Source: Micromonospora sp. MA102 (lineage in GTDB: Bacteria; Actinomycetota; Actinomycetes; Mycobacteriales; Micromonosporaceae). From it: a DNA stretch of 64,000 nucleotides. The notes below the pieces were generated by a model, which was given only the letters and a program-made list of their open reading frames with translations, ran no database searches and had not been told where the DNA came from. The stretch spans positions 62,001 through 126,000 of the forward strand of contig NZ_JAMWEG010000003.1 in assembly GCF_025460765.1 (NCBI RefSeq), given 5' to 3'. The number at the start of each line of letters is the position of its first letter. The first letter of the stretch is position 1. Made by a program: the position numbers and the translations under genes. Positions 16,260-25,644 of the stretch are shown here, one piece after another.

Positions 16260-17423
16260 TCAGTAGGACTTGTCCTGGCCGAGGACGTGCTGGGCCACGA
16301 AGTTGAGGATCATCTCGCGGCTCACCGGCGCGATCCGGCCGGCCCGGACCGCGCCCAGCAGGGTCGCCACGCCGTACTCCGTGGTCATGCCGGCGCCGCC
16401 GAGCGCCTGGACGGCGGTGTCCACGGCGAGCGCGGCGGCCTCGCCGGCCGCGTACTTGGCCATGTTGCCGGCGACGCCGGCCTCCAGGTCGCGGCCGGCG
16501 TCGTAGAGGGTGGCCGCCTTGTGGATCATCAGGCGGGCCAGCTCCACCTGCACCGCCGCGTGGGCGAGCGGGTGGGCGACGCCCTGGTGGGAGCCGATGC
16601 TCTTCCCACCCCACACCGTCCGCTTGGCGGTGTACTCGCTGGCCCGCTCGATGGCGTACCGGCCGGTGCCGGCGCCCATCGCGGCGACGGTGATCCGCTC
16701 GGGGTTGAGGCCGGAGAACAGGGCCGGCAGCCCCGCGTCCAGGGATTCGCCCACCAGCGCGTCGCCGGGCAGCCGGACGTCGTCCAGGTAGAGCAGGAAC
16801 TGGTTCTCCGGGGAGAGGATCTCCATGTCCAGCTTGGACCGCTCCAGCCCGGGAGCGTCGGTCGGCACGATGAACAGCGCCGGCTTGAGCTTGCCGGTCC
16901 CGGAGTCCTCGGTCCTGGCCACCACCAGCACGTGCCCGGCCTCGTCGACGCCGGAGATGTAGCACTTGCGGCCGGTCAGCAGCCAGTCGTCGCCGTCGCG
17001 GCGGGCCACGGTGCCGAGCCGGTGGAAGTTCGACCCGGCCTCCGGCTCGGTGATCGCGAAGACGATCTTCTGCGAGCCGTCGGCGAGCCCGGGCAGGTGG
17101 CGCTTGCGCTGCTCGTCGGTGCCGTGCCGGGCGATGACGGTGGCCGCGATGGCGGGTGAGACGACGAGCAGCAGCAGCGGGCAGCCGGCCGCGGCCAGCT
17201 CCTCGCAGACGATGGCCAGCTCGGTGATGCCGCCGCCCCCGCCGCCGTACTCGGTGGGGATGTTGACGCCCAGGTAGCCGAGCCGCCCGGCCTCCTGCCA
17301 CAGCTCGGTGGTGTGCGTGCCGGCCCGGGCCTTCTCGACGAAGTACCCGTGGCCGTACTTCCGCCCCAGCGCCCGGACGGCGTCGCGGAGCTGGTCCTGC
17401 TCGGGGGTGAGGTCGAAGTTCAT
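16260..17423 (-). CDS. Acyl-CoA dehydrogenase
   Basis: 387 residues, a typical length for this FAD flavoenzyme family, which oxidises acyl-CoA to the 2-enoyl-CoA. Recognisable parts: FDLTPEQDQLRDAVR at the N-terminus, FAITEPEAGSN in the FAD/substrate-binding middle domain, SGVDEAGHVLVVAR, and the C-terminal helical domain with QALGGAGMTTEYGV (the conserved GG-G-E region). Last gene of a minus-strand operon; its ATG overlaps the stop of the biotin carboxylase gene (ATGA). With a carboxylase next to it, the likely substrate is a branched-chain or terpenoid acyl-CoA, by inference. It closes with the hairpin shared with the lysozyme gene. Confidence 0.92.
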   Translation of the reverse strand: MNFDLTPEQDQLRDAVRALGRKYGHGYFVEKARAGTHTTELWQEAGRLGYLGVNIPTEYGGGGGGITELAIVCEELAAAGCPLLLLVVSPAIAATVIARHGTDEQRKRHLPGLADGSQKIVFAITEPEAGSNFHRLGTVARRDGDDWLLTGRKCYISGVDEAGHVLVVARTEDSGTGKLKPALFIVPTDAPGLERSKLDMEILSPENQFLLYLDDVRLPGDALVGESLDAGLPALFSGLNPERITVAAMGAGTGRYAIERASEYTAKRTVWGGKSIGSHQGVAHPLAHAAVQVELARLMIHKAATLYDAGRDLEAGVAGNMAKYAAGEAAALAVDTAVQALGGAGMTTEYGVATLLGAVRAGRIAPVSREMILNFVAQHVLGQDKSY

Positions 17424-19465
17424 CGCGGGTCCTCCTCGGGATTCGACGGCTCCAGGTCGCGGCGCGGCGCCGGACGCGCCGGGCCGGAGCCGTCGATGAC
17501 GGCCAGTACGGCCCCGGTGTCGACCTGGCCGCCGGCCGGCACGGGCAGCTCCGCCACCACGCCGTCGGCCGGCGCGAGCACAGGGTGTTCGAGCTTCATC
17601 GCTTCGAGGGTCAGCAGCAGGTCGCCGGCGCTCACCCGCTGGCCGACCTCGACGTGCACGCGGGTCACCGCGCCGGGCAGCGGCGCGAGCAGCGACCCGG
17701 CCGCCAGCTCGGCGGTGGGCAGGGGGAACCGGGGCAGCTCGGTGAGGCTCGCCGCCCCGTCCGGGCCGTCCACGAAGACCTCCGGCCCCACCCGGTGTAC
17801 GCGGAACGCCCGCCGCACCCCGTCGACGTCGAGCACGACGCGGTCGGGAGCGGCCTCGACCACGGTCACGGCCGGGACGGCGCCGGAGGCGGTGCCCCCG
17901 CCGGCCGGGGACACCGACCAGTCGGCGAGCGCGCCCGTGCGGTCCAGCCGGTACCGGACCTCGATCTCCCTGCCGCCCGCCCCGGCGAACCGGGTGACCT
18001 GCGGAAACGCCGGTACGTTGCGCCAGCCCGACGGGAGCCCGCCCAGCCGGGGCGCGGACGCCCGGCGCCCGGCGGCGCCCGCCAGCGCGGCGGCGAGGGC
18101 GGCCACGGGAAGCCGGGCGGCGGGGAGCAGCGGGGCGAAGACCTCGGGATGCCGGTCCAGGAAGCCGGTGTCGATGTCCACGGCAGCGAACTCGGGGCTG
18201 CGCAGCACCCGGACCAGCAGGTCCCGGTTGGTGGCGACGCCGTGCAACTCGGCCCGGGCCAGCGCGCCGGCGAGGGCACGGGCCGCCTCGGCCCGGGTGG
18301 GCGCCCAGGCGATCAGCTTGGCCAGCATCGAGTCGTAGTGGACGCTGACCGCCGACCCGCCCGTCACGCCGGAGTCGAGTCGCAGGCCCCCGGTCGGGCC
18401 GAACTCGGCGCCGACCCCGGGGATCGCGAACCGGTGCAGCGTGCCGGTGGCCGGGCGGAAGCCCTGGGCCGGGTCCTCGGCGCAGAGCCGCACCTCGATG
18501 GCGTGGCCGTCGGCCGGCGGGGTGGCCGTCAGCGGCAGCGGCTCGCCCTCGGCGACGAGCAGTTGCAGCCGGACGAGATCCAGCCCGGTGGTCAGCTCGG
18601 TGACCGGGTGCTCCACCTGGAGGCGGGTGTTCATCTCCAGGAAGTGGACCTGCCCGTCGGGGGCGAGCAGGAACTCCACCGTGCCCGCGCCCACGTAGTC
18701 GACTGCCCGGCCGGCGGCCACCGCCGCCTCGTACAGCCGCTCGCGGACCTCCGGGGGCAGGACGCCCGGCGCCTCCTCGACGATCTTCTGGTGCCGGCGC
18801 TGGATCGAGCAGTCGCGCGCCCCGAGGGCCACCACCGTGCCGTGGCTGTCGCCGAAGATCTGCACCTCGACGTGCCGGCCGCGTTCGACGTACCGCTCGA
18901 TGAAGACCGTGCCGTCACCGAACGCCGCGGCGGCCTCGCGGCGCGCGCCCGCGACAGCCTCGGCGAGGCCGTCGGCGTCGCGGACCACCCGCATGCCCCG
19001 GCCGCCGCCGCCCGCGGCGGCCTTGACCAGCACCGGGAAGTCGGTCACCTGGCCGGGCTCGGTCCAGGTGGGCAGCATCGGCACGCCCGCGTCGGCGAGC
19101 AGTGCCTTGGCCGCCATCTTGTCGCCCATCGCGGCGATCGCCTTGGCCGGCGGGCCGACCCAGGTCAGCCCCGCGTCGGTGACCGCGGCGGCGAACTCCG
19201 CGTTCTCGGCCAGGAACCCGTAACCCGGGTGGACCGCGTCCGCGCCGGCCCGGCGCGCCGCGTCCAGGACCAGATCGATCCGCAGGTACGTCTCGGCCGG
19301 CGAGTTGCCGGGCAACCGGACGGCCTGGTCGGCCTCGGCCACGAAGGGCGCGTCGGCGTCCGCGTCGGAGTGCACGGCGACCGTCTCCACGCCGAGCGTC
19401 CGGCAGGTGGCGAAGACCCGCCGGGCGATCTCGCCCCGGTTGGCAACGAGAAGTTTCGAGATCAC
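17420..19465 (-). CDS. Acyl-CoA carboxylase alpha subunit (biotin carboxylase plus biotin carrier)
   Basis: 681 residues. A biotin carboxylase domain (about 1-445) begins ISKLLVANRGEIARRV and contains the ATP-grasp glycine loop KAAAGGGGRGMRVV, the EMNTRLQVEHPVTE motif and RLCAEDP. A linker domain leads to a biotinyl carrier domain at the C-terminus with EAMKLEHPV, whose lysine carries biotin. It carboxylates biotin with ATP and bicarbonate for the beta subunit encoded next door. GTG 19465 is preceded by GGAGGG supplied by an intercistronic repeat. The layout equals 3-methylcrotonyl- or geranyl-CoA carboxylase alpha; which acyl-CoA is used cannot be read from sequence. Confidence 0.93.
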   Translation of the reverse strand: MISKLLVANRGEIARRVFATCRTLGVETVAVHSDADADAPFVAEADQAVRLPGNSPAETYLRIDLVLDAARRAGADAVHPGYGFLAENAEFAAAVTDAGLTWVGPPAKAIAAMGDKMAAKALLADAGVPMLPTWTEPGQVTDFPVLVKAAAGGGGRGMRVVRDADGLAEAVAGARREAAAAFGDGTVFIERYVERGRHVEVQIFGDSHGTVVALGARDCSIQRRHQKIVEEAPGVLPPEVRERLYEAAVAAGRAVDYVGAGTVEFLLAPDGQVHFLEMNTRLQVEHPVTELTTGLDLVRLQLLVAEGEPLPLTATPPADGHAIEVRLCAEDPAQGFRPATGTLHRFAIPGVGAEFGPTGGLRLDSGVTGGSAVSVHYDSMLAKLIAWAPTRAEAARALAGALARAELHGVATNRDLLVRVLRSPEFAAVDIDTGFLDRHPEVFAPLLPAARLPVAALAAALAGAAGRRASAPRLGGLPSGWRNVPAFPQVTRFAGAGGREIEVRYRLDRTGALADWSVSPAGGGTASGAVPAVTVVEAAPDRVVLDVDGVRRAFRVHRVGPEVFVDGPDGAASLTELPRFPLPTAELAAGSLLAPLPGAVTRVHVEVGQRVSAGDLLLTLEAMKLEHPVLAPADGVVAELPVPAGGQVDTGAVLAVIDGSGPARPAPRRDLEPSNPEEDPR

Positions 19466-19473
19466 TGAGCTGG

Positions 19474-19524
19474 CCCTCCGTTCGCGACTGCCGCACTCCG
19501 CTTCGCTGCGTTCCTCGCGCTCAC
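19474..19524 (-). repeat. Intercistronic repeat, copy 2 (variant core)
   Basis: On the minus strand it opens GTGAGCGCGAGGA and ends GCAGTCGCGAACGGAGGG, like copy 1, but the middle is replaced by a different, A/G-rich core (ACGCAGCGAAGCGGAGTGCG). It fills the gap between the carboxylase beta stop and the alpha start and provides the Shine-Dalgarno. Confidence 0.7.
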
Positions 19525-19535
19525 CGGTCCGCCCC

Positions 19536-21137
<1,602 letters not shown>

Positions 21138-21142
21138 AGCGA

Positions 21143-21196
21143 TCCTTCCGTTCGTGACTGCGGGGCTCGCAGACCCGGCTCACTCCTCGCCCTCAC
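21143..21196 (-). repeat. Intercistronic repeat, copy 3
   Basis: On the minus strand it begins GTGAGGGCGAGGAGTGAG, where bases 2-4 are the stop codon of the upstream dehydrogenase gene, and ends GCAGTCACGAACGGAAGGA, the Shine-Dalgarno of the carboxylase beta gene. Its core is nearly the same as that of copy 1 at 6237-6289. Confidence 0.75.
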
Positions 21197-22362
21197 AGGC
21201 CCATGCCCTTCGCGATGATCTCGTTCATGATCTCCGTGGTGCCGCCGCCGATGCCCAGGATCCGGGCGTCGCGGTAGTGCCGTTCCACCTCGGCGTCGCG
21301 CAGGTAGCCGAAGCCGCCGTGCAGTTGCAGCGCCGCGTCGACGACGAAGTCGCAGGCCGCCACGGCGACGTTCTTCGCCATCGCCACCTCGGTCACCACG
21401 GGTTCGCCGGCGACCACCCGCCCGGCCACGTCGTGCACGTACGCCCGGGCCGCCTCGGCGCGGGTGTGCATGTCGGCGAGCCGGTGCCGGACGAGCTGCC
21501 GGCTGGCCAGCGGGCGGCCGAAGGTGGACCGGTCCCGGCACCAGCGGGTGGCCAGCTCCACGCAGCGCTGCGCGGTGGCGTAGGCCTGGGTGGCCAGGGA
21601 CAGCCGCTCGGTGGCGAACTGCTGCATGATCGCCAGGAAGCCGGTGTCCTCCGGGCCGACCCGGTTCGCCGCCGGCACCCGGACGTCGACGAAGGAGAGT
21701 TCGGCGGTGTCCGAGCAGTGCCACCCGAGCTTCTCCAGCCGGCGGCCGACGGTGAAGCCGGGCGTGCCCTTGTCGATCACCAGCAGGCTGAGGTCGCCGC
21801 TGCCCGGCAGCACGGTGCAGACCGCGGTGGTCACGAAGTCGGCCCGGATTCCGCTGGTGATGTAGGTCTTCGACCCGTTCACCACGTAGTGGTCGCCGTC
21901 CCGCCGCGCGGAAGTGCGGATGCCCGCCACGTCGGAGCCGCCGCCCGGCTCGGTGATCGCCAGTGCGCCGATCATCGTGCCGGCCAGCGTGGGCCGCACG
22001 TACCTCTCGATGAGATGCTGCGGACCGGCGGCGCCCGGGCCTGCCTTGTCGCCGCAGGCGGCGACGATGTGCGGCAGCGCGATGCCGTGGGTGAAGAGCG
22101 CGGCGACCAGCCCGGACGAGCCGCCCGAGCGGATGATCTCCTCGGTGACCAGGATCGAGTCGAGCAGGTCGCCGCCGCTGCCGCCGACCGATTCGGGGAA
22201 GCCGATGCCGAGCAGCCCGATCTTCGCGGCGGTCTCGTGCAGCGAGCGGGGCACCTCGCCGGCCCGCTCCCAGTCGTCCAGGTGGGGCAGGACCTCCCTG
22301 GTCACGAAGGCCCGGGTCAGCTCGCGGAGCTGCCGCCGCTCGGGAGTGTCCACCATGGTCAC
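21193..22362 (-). CDS. Acyl-CoA dehydrogenase
   Basis: 389 residues. Family features: ERRQLRELTRAFV start region, GIGFPESVGGSGG, the FAD motif ALAITEPGGGSDVAG, NGSKTYITSG, FGRPLASRQLVRHRLADM, and QLHGGFGYLRDAEVERHYRD, with the conserved HGG-GY-E region. Distinct from the dehydrogenase at the operon end, so the pathway has two oxidation steps or two chain-length isoforms. GTG 22362 overlaps the stop of the AtuA-like gene (GTGA); ATG 22356 is an alternative two codons in. The stop codon is itself part of an intercistronic repeat. Confidence 0.92.
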   Translation of the reverse strand: MTMVDTPERRQLRELTRAFVTREVLPHLDDWERAGEVPRSLHETAAKIGLLGIGFPESVGGSGGDLLDSILVTEEIIRSGGSSGLVAALFTHGIALPHIVAACGDKAGPGAAGPQHLIERYVRPTLAGTMIGALAITEPGGGSDVAGIRTSARRDGDHYVVNGSKTYITSGIRADFVTTAVCTVLPGSGDLSLLVIDKGTPGFTVGRRLEKLGWHCSDTAELSFVDVRVPAANRVGPEDTGFLAIMQQFATERLSLATQAYATAQRCVELATRWCRDRSTFGRPLASRQLVRHRLADMHTRAEAARAYVHDVAGRVVAGEPVVTEVAMAKNVAVAACDFVVDAALQLHGGFGYLRDAEVERHYRDARILGIGGGTTEIMNEIIAKGMGL

Positions 22363-24044
22363 GACGGCACCCCCGGGGTGAGGTCGGCGGGCAGGTCGAC
22401 CAGCCGGGAGCGGAGCAGCTCGCCGAGCGCCTTGGCCTGCGGGTCGAAGCGGGTGGAGGCGGCCACCCCCTGGCCGAGCAGCCCCCGGATCACGAAGTTG
22501 ACCGCGCGCAGGTGCGGCAGCTCGTACCGCTCGACGGTCAGCGGGGCGGTCTCCGGCAGCAGCTCGGCCAGCCGCGCGACGGTCAACCAGCCGCGCAGCC
22601 AGGCCCAGCCGGCGTCGGAGCGGGCCCAGACGCCGAGGTTGGCGTCCCCGCCCTTGTCTCCCGACCGCGCCCCGACGAGTTCGCCGAGCGGCACCCGCCG
22701 GGTCGGGTGCGCGGAAGGGCTCCCGGTTGACGCCTCGCGGGGCGCCGGGGCCTGCGGCGAACACGTGACGGTGGGTGCCGGGATCGGCGTGCGGGTGCCG
22801 TCGGGAAGGACGGCCACGTGCGCGACCGCGTCCTGCGGGACCGTGTCGGCGGTGAACACCCCGCACGGGGTGGCGTCGCCGGGCAGCGTGGTCAGCGTGC
22901 AGCCCGGATAGGAGGCCAGCGCCAGCTCCACCGCGGCCGCCGAGAAGGCCCGCCCGGCCCGCGCCTTGTCGCCGTCCCGCAGGTGTACGTGCAGCAGCGC
23001 GCTCGCCGCCTCGGTGTCGGTGGCGTCCGGGTGGTCGGTCCGTGCCAGCGTGAACTCCAGCCCCTCCTTGCCGACCGCCTCCTCCAGCTGGCCCCGGACC
23101 AGGGCCGCCTTGGCCGGGATGTCCAGCCCGCAGAGCACGAACGTCATCGAGTTGCGGAAGCCGCCCAGGTTGTTGACGCCCACCTTGAGGGTGTCCGGCG
23201 GTGGCGTGCCCCGGACACCGGAGACCCGCACCCGGTCCGGCCCCTCCTGCGCCAGCTCCACCGTGTCCAGCCGGGTCACCACGTCCGGCCCCAGGTAGTC
23301 CGGCCCGCCCACCTCGTAGAGCAGTTGGGCGGTGACCGTTTCCACGGTGACCGCGCCGCCCGTGCCGGGGTGTTTGGTGAGCACCGACGAGCCGTCGGCG
23401 TGGATCTCGGCGAGGGGGAAGCCGGGGCGGTGCCCGCCGTCGGGCAGCTCGGTGAAGAAGCTGAAGTTGCCGCCGGTGACCTGCGCCCCGCACTCGATGA
23501 GGTGCCCGGCGACGGTGGCCCCGGCCAGCGCGTCGAGGTCGTCCCGGGCCCAGCCGAAGTGGGAAATCGCCGGGCCGACCGCCAGCGAGGCGTCACTCAC
23601 CCGCCCGGTGACCACCACGTCCGCCCCGGCGTCGAGGCAGGCCGCGATCCCGAACGCCCCCAGGTACGCGTTCGCGGTCAACGCGTCCGGCCGGGCCAGG
23701 GCGTCGCCCTCGACGTATCCGATCCGGACGGTGAGGCCCAGCCGGTCGGCGAGGGCGCCGATGGCGGCGGCCAGCCCCGCCGGGTTGAGCCCGCCCGCGT
23801 TGGTGACCAGCCGGACCCCGCGTTCCAGCGCGGTGCCGAGGGTGCCCTCCAGCTGGCGCAGGAACGTCTTCGCGTAGCCGAGCGAGGGGTCGCGCATCCG
23901 GTCCCGGCCGAGGATCAGCATGGTCAGCTCGGCCAGGTAGTCGCCGGTCAGCACGTCCAGCTCGCCGCCGTCGAGCATCTCCCGCCAGGCGGTGAGGCGG
24001 TCGCCGTAGAAGCCGGACGCGTTGCCGACCCGCAGCGCGGTCAC
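22359..24044 (-). CDS. AtuA-family protein (acyclic terpene utilisation, DUF1446 type)
   Basis: 561 residues. Starts TALRVGNASGFYGDRLTA, then GELDVLTGDYLAELTM, GVRLVTNAGGLNP, ADVVVTGRVSDASLAVG and QVTGGNFSFFTELP, a pattern I recognise from AtuA/DUF1446 proteins. The last 100 residues form a separate small domain (ARSGDKGGDANLGVWAR to VNFVIRGLLGQG) also typical of the family. AtuA is needed for citronellol/geraniol catabolism in Pseudomonas, but its reaction is not established. Its GTG overlaps the stop of the upstream gene (GTGA), and its own stop overlaps the dehydrogenase start. The linker near residue 420-440 is Pro/Ser-rich. Confidence 0.88.
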   Translation of the reverse strand: MTALRVGNASGFYGDRLTAWREMLDGGELDVLTGDYLAELTMLILGRDRMRDPSLGYAKTFLRQLEGTLGTALERGVRLVTNAGGLNPAGLAAAIGALADRLGLTVRIGYVEGDALARPDALTANAYLGAFGIAACLDAGADVVVTGRVSDASLAVGPAISHFGWARDDLDALAGATVAGHLIECGAQVTGGNFSFFTELPDGGHRPGFPLAEIHADGSSVLTKHPGTGGAVTVETVTAQLLYEVGGPDYLGPDVVTRLDTVELAQEGPDRVRVSGVRGTPPPDTLKVGVNNLGGFRNSMTFVLCGLDIPAKAALVRGQLEEAVGKEGLEFTLARTDHPDATDTEAASALLHVHLRDGDKARAGRAFSAAAVELALASYPGCTLTTLPGDATPCGVFTADTVPQDAVAHVAVLPDGTRTPIPAPTVTCSPQAPAPREASTGSPSAHPTRRVPLGELVGARSGDKGGDANLGVWARSDAGWAWLRGWLTVARLAELLPETAPLTVERYELPHLRAVNFVIRGLLGQGVAASTRFDPQAKALGELLRSRLVDLPADLTPGVPS

Positions 24045-24835
24045 CGGGTCACCCCGCCGCCCGCCGCCTCCCGCTTGCCGCCGGGCGGCCCGGCGAACGC
24101 CTGGGCGATGTCGAGCCACTCGTCGGCGACCGGCCCGGTGGCGACCAGCGCCAGATCCGCGCGGTGCCGGCGCTGGATGACCAGCAGGCAGAAGTCGAGC
24201 GCCGGCCCGGTGACCCGGTCGGCCGCGTCCGCCGGCCCGAAGGCCCAGGTGTCCCCGTCGGGTGCGGCGAGTTCGACACGGACCGGTGCTGTCGGCACCG
24301 CGCGGCCGTGGGCCGCGAAGCTGTGCCCGAGGGTACGGAAGCCCAGGTGCGCGACGTGCCGCAGGCGGGCCGTCGGGGCACGCCGGACGCCCAGCGCGTC
24401 GGCCACGTCCTCGCCGTGCGCCCAGGTCTCCATGAGCCGGGCGGTCGCCATCGAGGTGGGCGACATCCGGGTGCCGTACCAGGGCAGCTTCTCCCCGGCC
24501 GGGACGGCGGCGAGCGCCGTGGCGAGCGCGGCCCGGCCGGCCCGCCAGCGCGCCAGCAGCGGCGCGGCCGGGGCGAGGAACGATTCGGCGCCGTCCTCGA
24601 CCAGCCGGGACGGGTCCGGAGCGGAGGTCACCGAGGCGAAGAAGGCCGCCGCGTCGGTCGCCGCGAGGTGGGCGACGTGGTCGGTCCAGGCCAGGTGGGC
24701 GATCTGGTGGGCGATGCTCCACCCGGGCGCCGGGGTCGGCCGCTCCCAGGCTTCCGGCGGCAGCGGTGCGACGAGGGCGTCGAGCTGCTCGGACTCGGCG
24801 GCCAGGTCCGCGAGCAGGGCTGTCAGGTCGACCAT
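24041..24835 (-). CDS. TIGR03084-type DinB/maleylpyruvate-isomerase-like metal-binding protein
   Basis: 264 residues. The N-terminal four-helix-bundle half has metal-ligand candidates in PGWSIAHQIAHLAWTDHVAHL and MATARLMETWAHGEDVADAL, as in the DinB/MDMPI superfamily. The C-terminal half (VRVELAAPDGDTWAFGPADA, VTGPALDFCLLVIQR) matches the wHTH_3/SCP2-like part of the TIGR03084 family. The function is unknown, but the family is repeatedly found with AtuA-like and acyl-CoA genes. ATG 24835 has GGAGG 5 nt upstream. It is 16 bp downstream of the TetR gene and overlaps the AtuA-like gene by 4 bp. Confidence 0.85.
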   Translation of the reverse strand: MVDLTALLADLAAESEQLDALVAPLPPEAWERPTPAPGWSIAHQIAHLAWTDHVAHLAATDAAAFFASVTSAPDPSRLVEDGAESFLAPAAPLLARWRAGRAALATALAAVPAGEKLPWYGTRMSPTSMATARLMETWAHGEDVADALGVRRAPTARLRHVAHLGFRTLGHSFAAHGRAVPTAPVRVELAAPDGDTWAFGPADAADRVTGPALDFCLLVIQRRHRADLALVATGPVADEWLDIAQAFAGPPGGKREAAGGGVTR

Positions 24836-24851
24836 GGTGCCTCCGGGGGAA

Positions 24852-25496
24852 TCAGTGCGGCCGTGCGCTCCCGGGCGTCGGCGCTGCGGCGTCGGGGGTG
24901 AGCAGGGTCGCGAGCTGGCGCTTCCAGGTGTGCAGCAGGGCGGTGCGGCGGGTCGTGTCGTCGCTGAGCAGGTTGGCCACGCCGAGGCCGCGGAGCAGGT
25001 CGAGGGTGGCCTGCACCGCCTCGCGGACGCCGGGTCGCCGCTCGTCGACGCCGAGCAGCTCGACGGTGAGCCGGTGCATCTCCCGGCCGACCCGCGCTTC
25101 GAGGGGGACCAGGGCGTCGCGCAGCTCGGCGTCGGTGCGGGCGGCCACCCACAGCTCCAGCGCCGCGACGAAGAGCGGCCCGGTGAAGGCGGCGGCGAGC
25201 AGGTCGACCACCCCGTCGAGGCGCCGCGGGCCGGCCGGCAACGCCGCGGCCTCGGTGCGCAGCTCCACGGCCCGGCGCTCGGTGAGGTGGGTGACGGCGG
25301 CGGTGACCAGGGCCGCCTTGGTCGGGTAGTGGTGCAGCTGGGCGCCCCGGGAGACGCCCGCCCGGGCGGCCACCACGGTCGTCGTCGTGCCGGACCAGCC
25401 GTGCTCCACCAGACACTCGACGGTCGCCTCCAGCAGCCGGGCCTGGGTGGCGCGGCTGCGCTCCTGCTGGGGGACGCGGGTCGATGCGCTGGGCAC
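24852..25496 (-). CDS. TetR-family transcriptional regulator
   Basis: 214 residues. The N-terminal helix-turn-helix runs about residues 12-58: SRATQARLLEATVECLVEHG, then TTTTVVAARAGVSRGAQLHHYPTKAALV, with the family's usual Y-x-x-K-x-x-L ending. The ligand domain is less conserved. It is first in the minus-strand acyl-CoA operon and most likely represses it, responding to an acyl-CoA or terpenoid. GTG 25496 is preferred; the frame continues to 25571, but that extension would cover the operator-like repeats at 25526-25539. Confidence 0.9.
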   Translation of the reverse strand: MPSASTRVPQQERSRATQARLLEATVECLVEHGWSGTTTTVVAARAGVSRGAQLHHYPTKAALVTAAVTHLTERRAVELRTEAAALPAGPRRLDGVVDLLAAAFTGPLFVAALELWVAARTDAELRDALVPLEARVGREMHRLTVELLGVDERRPGVREAVQATLDLLRGLGVANLLSDDTTRRTALLHTWKRQLATLLTPDAAAPTPGSARPH

Positions 25497-25525
25497 GGGG
25501 ACAGCGTGCCGCGCCCGAAACAAAC

Positions 25526-25539
25526 AGTCAAGACTGACT
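25526..25539. promoter_or_regulatory. Candidate TetR operator
   Basis: AGTCA-AGAC-TGACT, an inverted repeat (also readable as CAGTC-AA-GACTG) 30 bp upstream of the TetR start. The sequence around it is unusually A/T-rich for this genome. Confidence 0.5.
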
Positions 25540-25562
25540 TTTTCTGAGCCCTGACCGAGCGA

Positions 25563-25570
25563 TGTATACA
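25563..25570. promoter_or_regulatory. TGTATACA palindrome, candidate operator/promoter for the permease operon
   Basis: A perfect 8-bp palindrome inside GATGTATACAATCC. It resembles the GTATAC cores of GntR-type operators and also contains a TATACAAT -10-like element facing the permease gene. No GntR gene is adjacent. Confidence 0.4.
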
Positions 25571-25644
25571 ATCCATGCGCATAGATCTAGCTGTCGGTCG
25601 ATGGCTGGACTAACGTGCGCCTCACCAGATCAAGGAGGCGTGCC

